Positions 61,728-64,000 of a DNA stretch of 64,000 bases are shown piece by piece. The translations under genes were made by a program, and so were the position numbers. The stretch is from Polyodon spathula. Taxonomy: Eukaryota > Chordata > Actinopteri > Acipenseriformes > Polyodontidae. Below the pieces are notes generated by a model. The model had not been told where the DNA came from, ran no database searches, and saw only the letters and a list, made by a program, of their open reading frames with translations. The stretch's first letter is position 1, and each line of letters starts with the position of its first letter. The stretch spans positions 19,222,792 to 19,286,791 of the forward strand of contig NC_054559.1 of NCBI RefSeq assembly GCF_017654505.1. The letters run 5' to 3'.

Positions 61728-64000
61728 CAGCTTCAGCCTTTAAAAGCTACATTTTCAGACATTTCAATGGAATGAGGAAGATTTTTTTTGTGGCAAAACT
61801 CAATATTCTCAAGTCAAGTTCAAAGACAGTTAAGATAGATAAAGGCAGATTATTATTATTATTAGTAGTATTAATACTAATAGAGTAACAGAACTCAGAA
61901 CCACTCAGAATATTTGCAAACACCATAAATCAGGAAGAGAAAAGTAAAATAAATAAAAATGAAGTTGAAAGCTATTGTGGGTGTTGCAGCTACAGGGTTT
62001 GGAAGAGTCACGCACATACAAACACACTACTCCTTGGCAGCTGTGTGACTTTTTCATTGTTAATTGAAAGAAACCAAATGTTTCTATCTCAGATTCACTT
62101 CATCAGTGTTCATTTTCTGTGAGGCCTAATCTTATTAAAGCTTCCTAGTAGCCAGGCCTGTGAATTCATTAGCACTCCGTCAGAAAGGCTGCAGCCTCGG
62201 CTGGTCCCGAGGTACTATATAAATTGTCCGGGCCCTTGTATAATTAAAATAAAAATCCACAGACATAATTCTTAATGAACCAGTAATGTGATAAAACAAG
62301 ATAGAAGGACAAAACTCTCTCTTTAAGGAAAAGCAGTGTTTTGTAATTACATGATTAATGAACTACCCGTACAAAACATAATTAGTCTCCCAAATTCCCT
62401 CCCAAACAATGAAGATTTTCTAAAACAAAACTTTCTCAGCTGTGAATGCGTCACTTTATAATACTGATAATGTGATTTTTATAGTTTAATATAATCCTCC
62501 TGTTTGTAACTCTCCGCTTCATTGGACGGCACTTCAATTCCCATTGGTTTACGTTATGTATTTGAATCCTGCCTGTTCATTTATTATAGAACAAAAAAAA
62601 GTTTAAACGACGTGGCAATGAAACAGGTAACTGACCAACAACTAACATAAAACTTAACAGAGAGAATAATTCTAGAACACAGCTGTGTGCCAAACATGTG
62701 GACAACATCTCAGTGTGCCGTATCCATCATGCGGGCACCTAAAAAGTCACATGGCCTCACTAGGGCAGTCTATACTGGATCAGGGGTCAGAGGTGAAGAC
62801 ACTAACCCTCATGTTCTTGTAGATAGGAGGAGGCAGCTGTGTACACATCCTGCCAGAACATGATTCATTAGGTACACATATAAAAGGATTGCATCTATTT
62901 TACTTTATTTTATTTTACTTCCCTGACCCCTATTTGACTCCTGTCAGAGAAGCCAATCCAACCACTTGCCAATTAGCATTACGACAAGCTATTCTGAGAC
63001 TGAAATTCATGCTTGACTGGAGTCCCACAAATGGGGACTATTCGAATTGCGTTTTTATTATATAACCACAAAGATTATGAACTGCCATCATCTGAACCAA
63101 AATAAAAAACTATAACATAAGCAGCCCTGTCTCTGGCACCTGTAAGTGTTCTTATACATGAAACCGTTTGTCTCATTGAAGACTTCTATTTTGAGCTGAA
63201 TGTGGCGCCTCTTCACAGCAACACCACTACATCCTTTCCATTCAGTTATAAACGGTTTCTTTCGCACAGCTGTTTTGTAAATTTTTTTCACATTGGAAAT
63301 CTAATGTGCATTAATCCTCGGATAAACTCATGTTAAAAGTTCAAAGATGATACGAGGATACTGGGAGAGATTGCTAAAATCCCTGATATTCATATTTCTA
63401 CTCAGGATAACTTCTTGGAATAAAACTAAGACGATGACCAATGCCTTTTTTCATACCCTGATTTAAAAAAAAAAAAGAGCTGTAATTCCACACATGATTA
63501 TTTAGCACTGTGTTCACACTGTGTGTTAGTCTCAGACTGCATGTGCATGGGTAGCTGTGCAGGCATGAACAGAGCCCTTGATAAATCCATACCTTAATTA
63601 CTTCTGTCAGTCTTCTCTGAACCCTGCTGTTGAATTCACCCAAGACAAGCTGGTTTGGATCAGACAGTGATACAGGTTTCACTGCTCAGCCTGGCCCTCA
63701 GAAAAAACCACTAGATACACATGTCGTACTAGGTAGGGAGACTGTTACATCCAAGTACACAACGGCAAACCCAATAGGCCTTTACGACAATAAAAGGTGC
63801 TGTGCTAATTAATCACAAAGCATTGACTAGATATAAATCCCATTTCTCCAGAATGGTTCAGTTCCATCAGACTCCAAACCTGAATACACAAGCTTACTGA
63901 TGGTAGACCTTAAGAGCTGTATGAAAAGCAGGTTTTGCACATGACAGCGATATGATATACCGGAATAAATACCCACATATACTATGCTGCTGACCTGGTG

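Overview
The window reads as vertebrate nuclear DNA. It holds most of one multi-exon gene on the + strand, KDM4B (JMJD2B), a histone H3K9/H3K36 lysine demethylase. Sixteen coding exons lie between 3801 and 49600. They join in frame at every junction with GT/AG borders and encode about 833 residues, from the middle of the JmjC domain to the stop codon. The 5' part of the gene (JmjN domain, first half of JmjC, promoter) lies upstream of the window. The assignment rests on reading the exons and on known KDM4 family motifs; no database search was run.

The organism is most likely a ray-finned fish with large introns, perhaps a non-teleost such as a sturgeon, paddlefish, gar or bowfin. This is an inference from many Tc1-type miniature transposons, a tRNA-derived SINE, a 5S rRNA-like copy, dense microsatellites and a KDM4B intron structure stretched over more than 47 kb.

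Layout: 1-3800 intron; 3801-24766 three exons finishing the JmjC domain (zinc ligands, iron histidine), split by introns of 5.6 and 14.9 kb; 26380-29666 three linker exons, rich in Lys/Arg/Glu; 30309-43196 six exons for the PHD and extended PHD zinc fingers; 44097-46422 three exons for the tandem Tudor domain; 49382-49600 last exon with the stop; 49601 to about 50490 or 51250 the 3' UTR; and from there to 64000 apparently gene-free DNA with simple repeats and a few stretches that look like conserved non-coding DNA. In the protein the JmjC domain removes methyl groups, while the PHD and Tudor modules read chromatin and position the enzyme.

The most notable non-genic structures are a nearly identical 0.59-kb inverted repeat pair (478-1072 and 14982-15568) that brackets two catalytic exons, a 444-bp foldback element (31593-32036) able to form a long hairpin in the pre-mRNA, four related Tc1-like miniature elements, a separate 211-bp element with perfect 20-bp inverted ends, and a SINE inserted 75 bp after a JmjC exon. 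No clearly new biological system was found.
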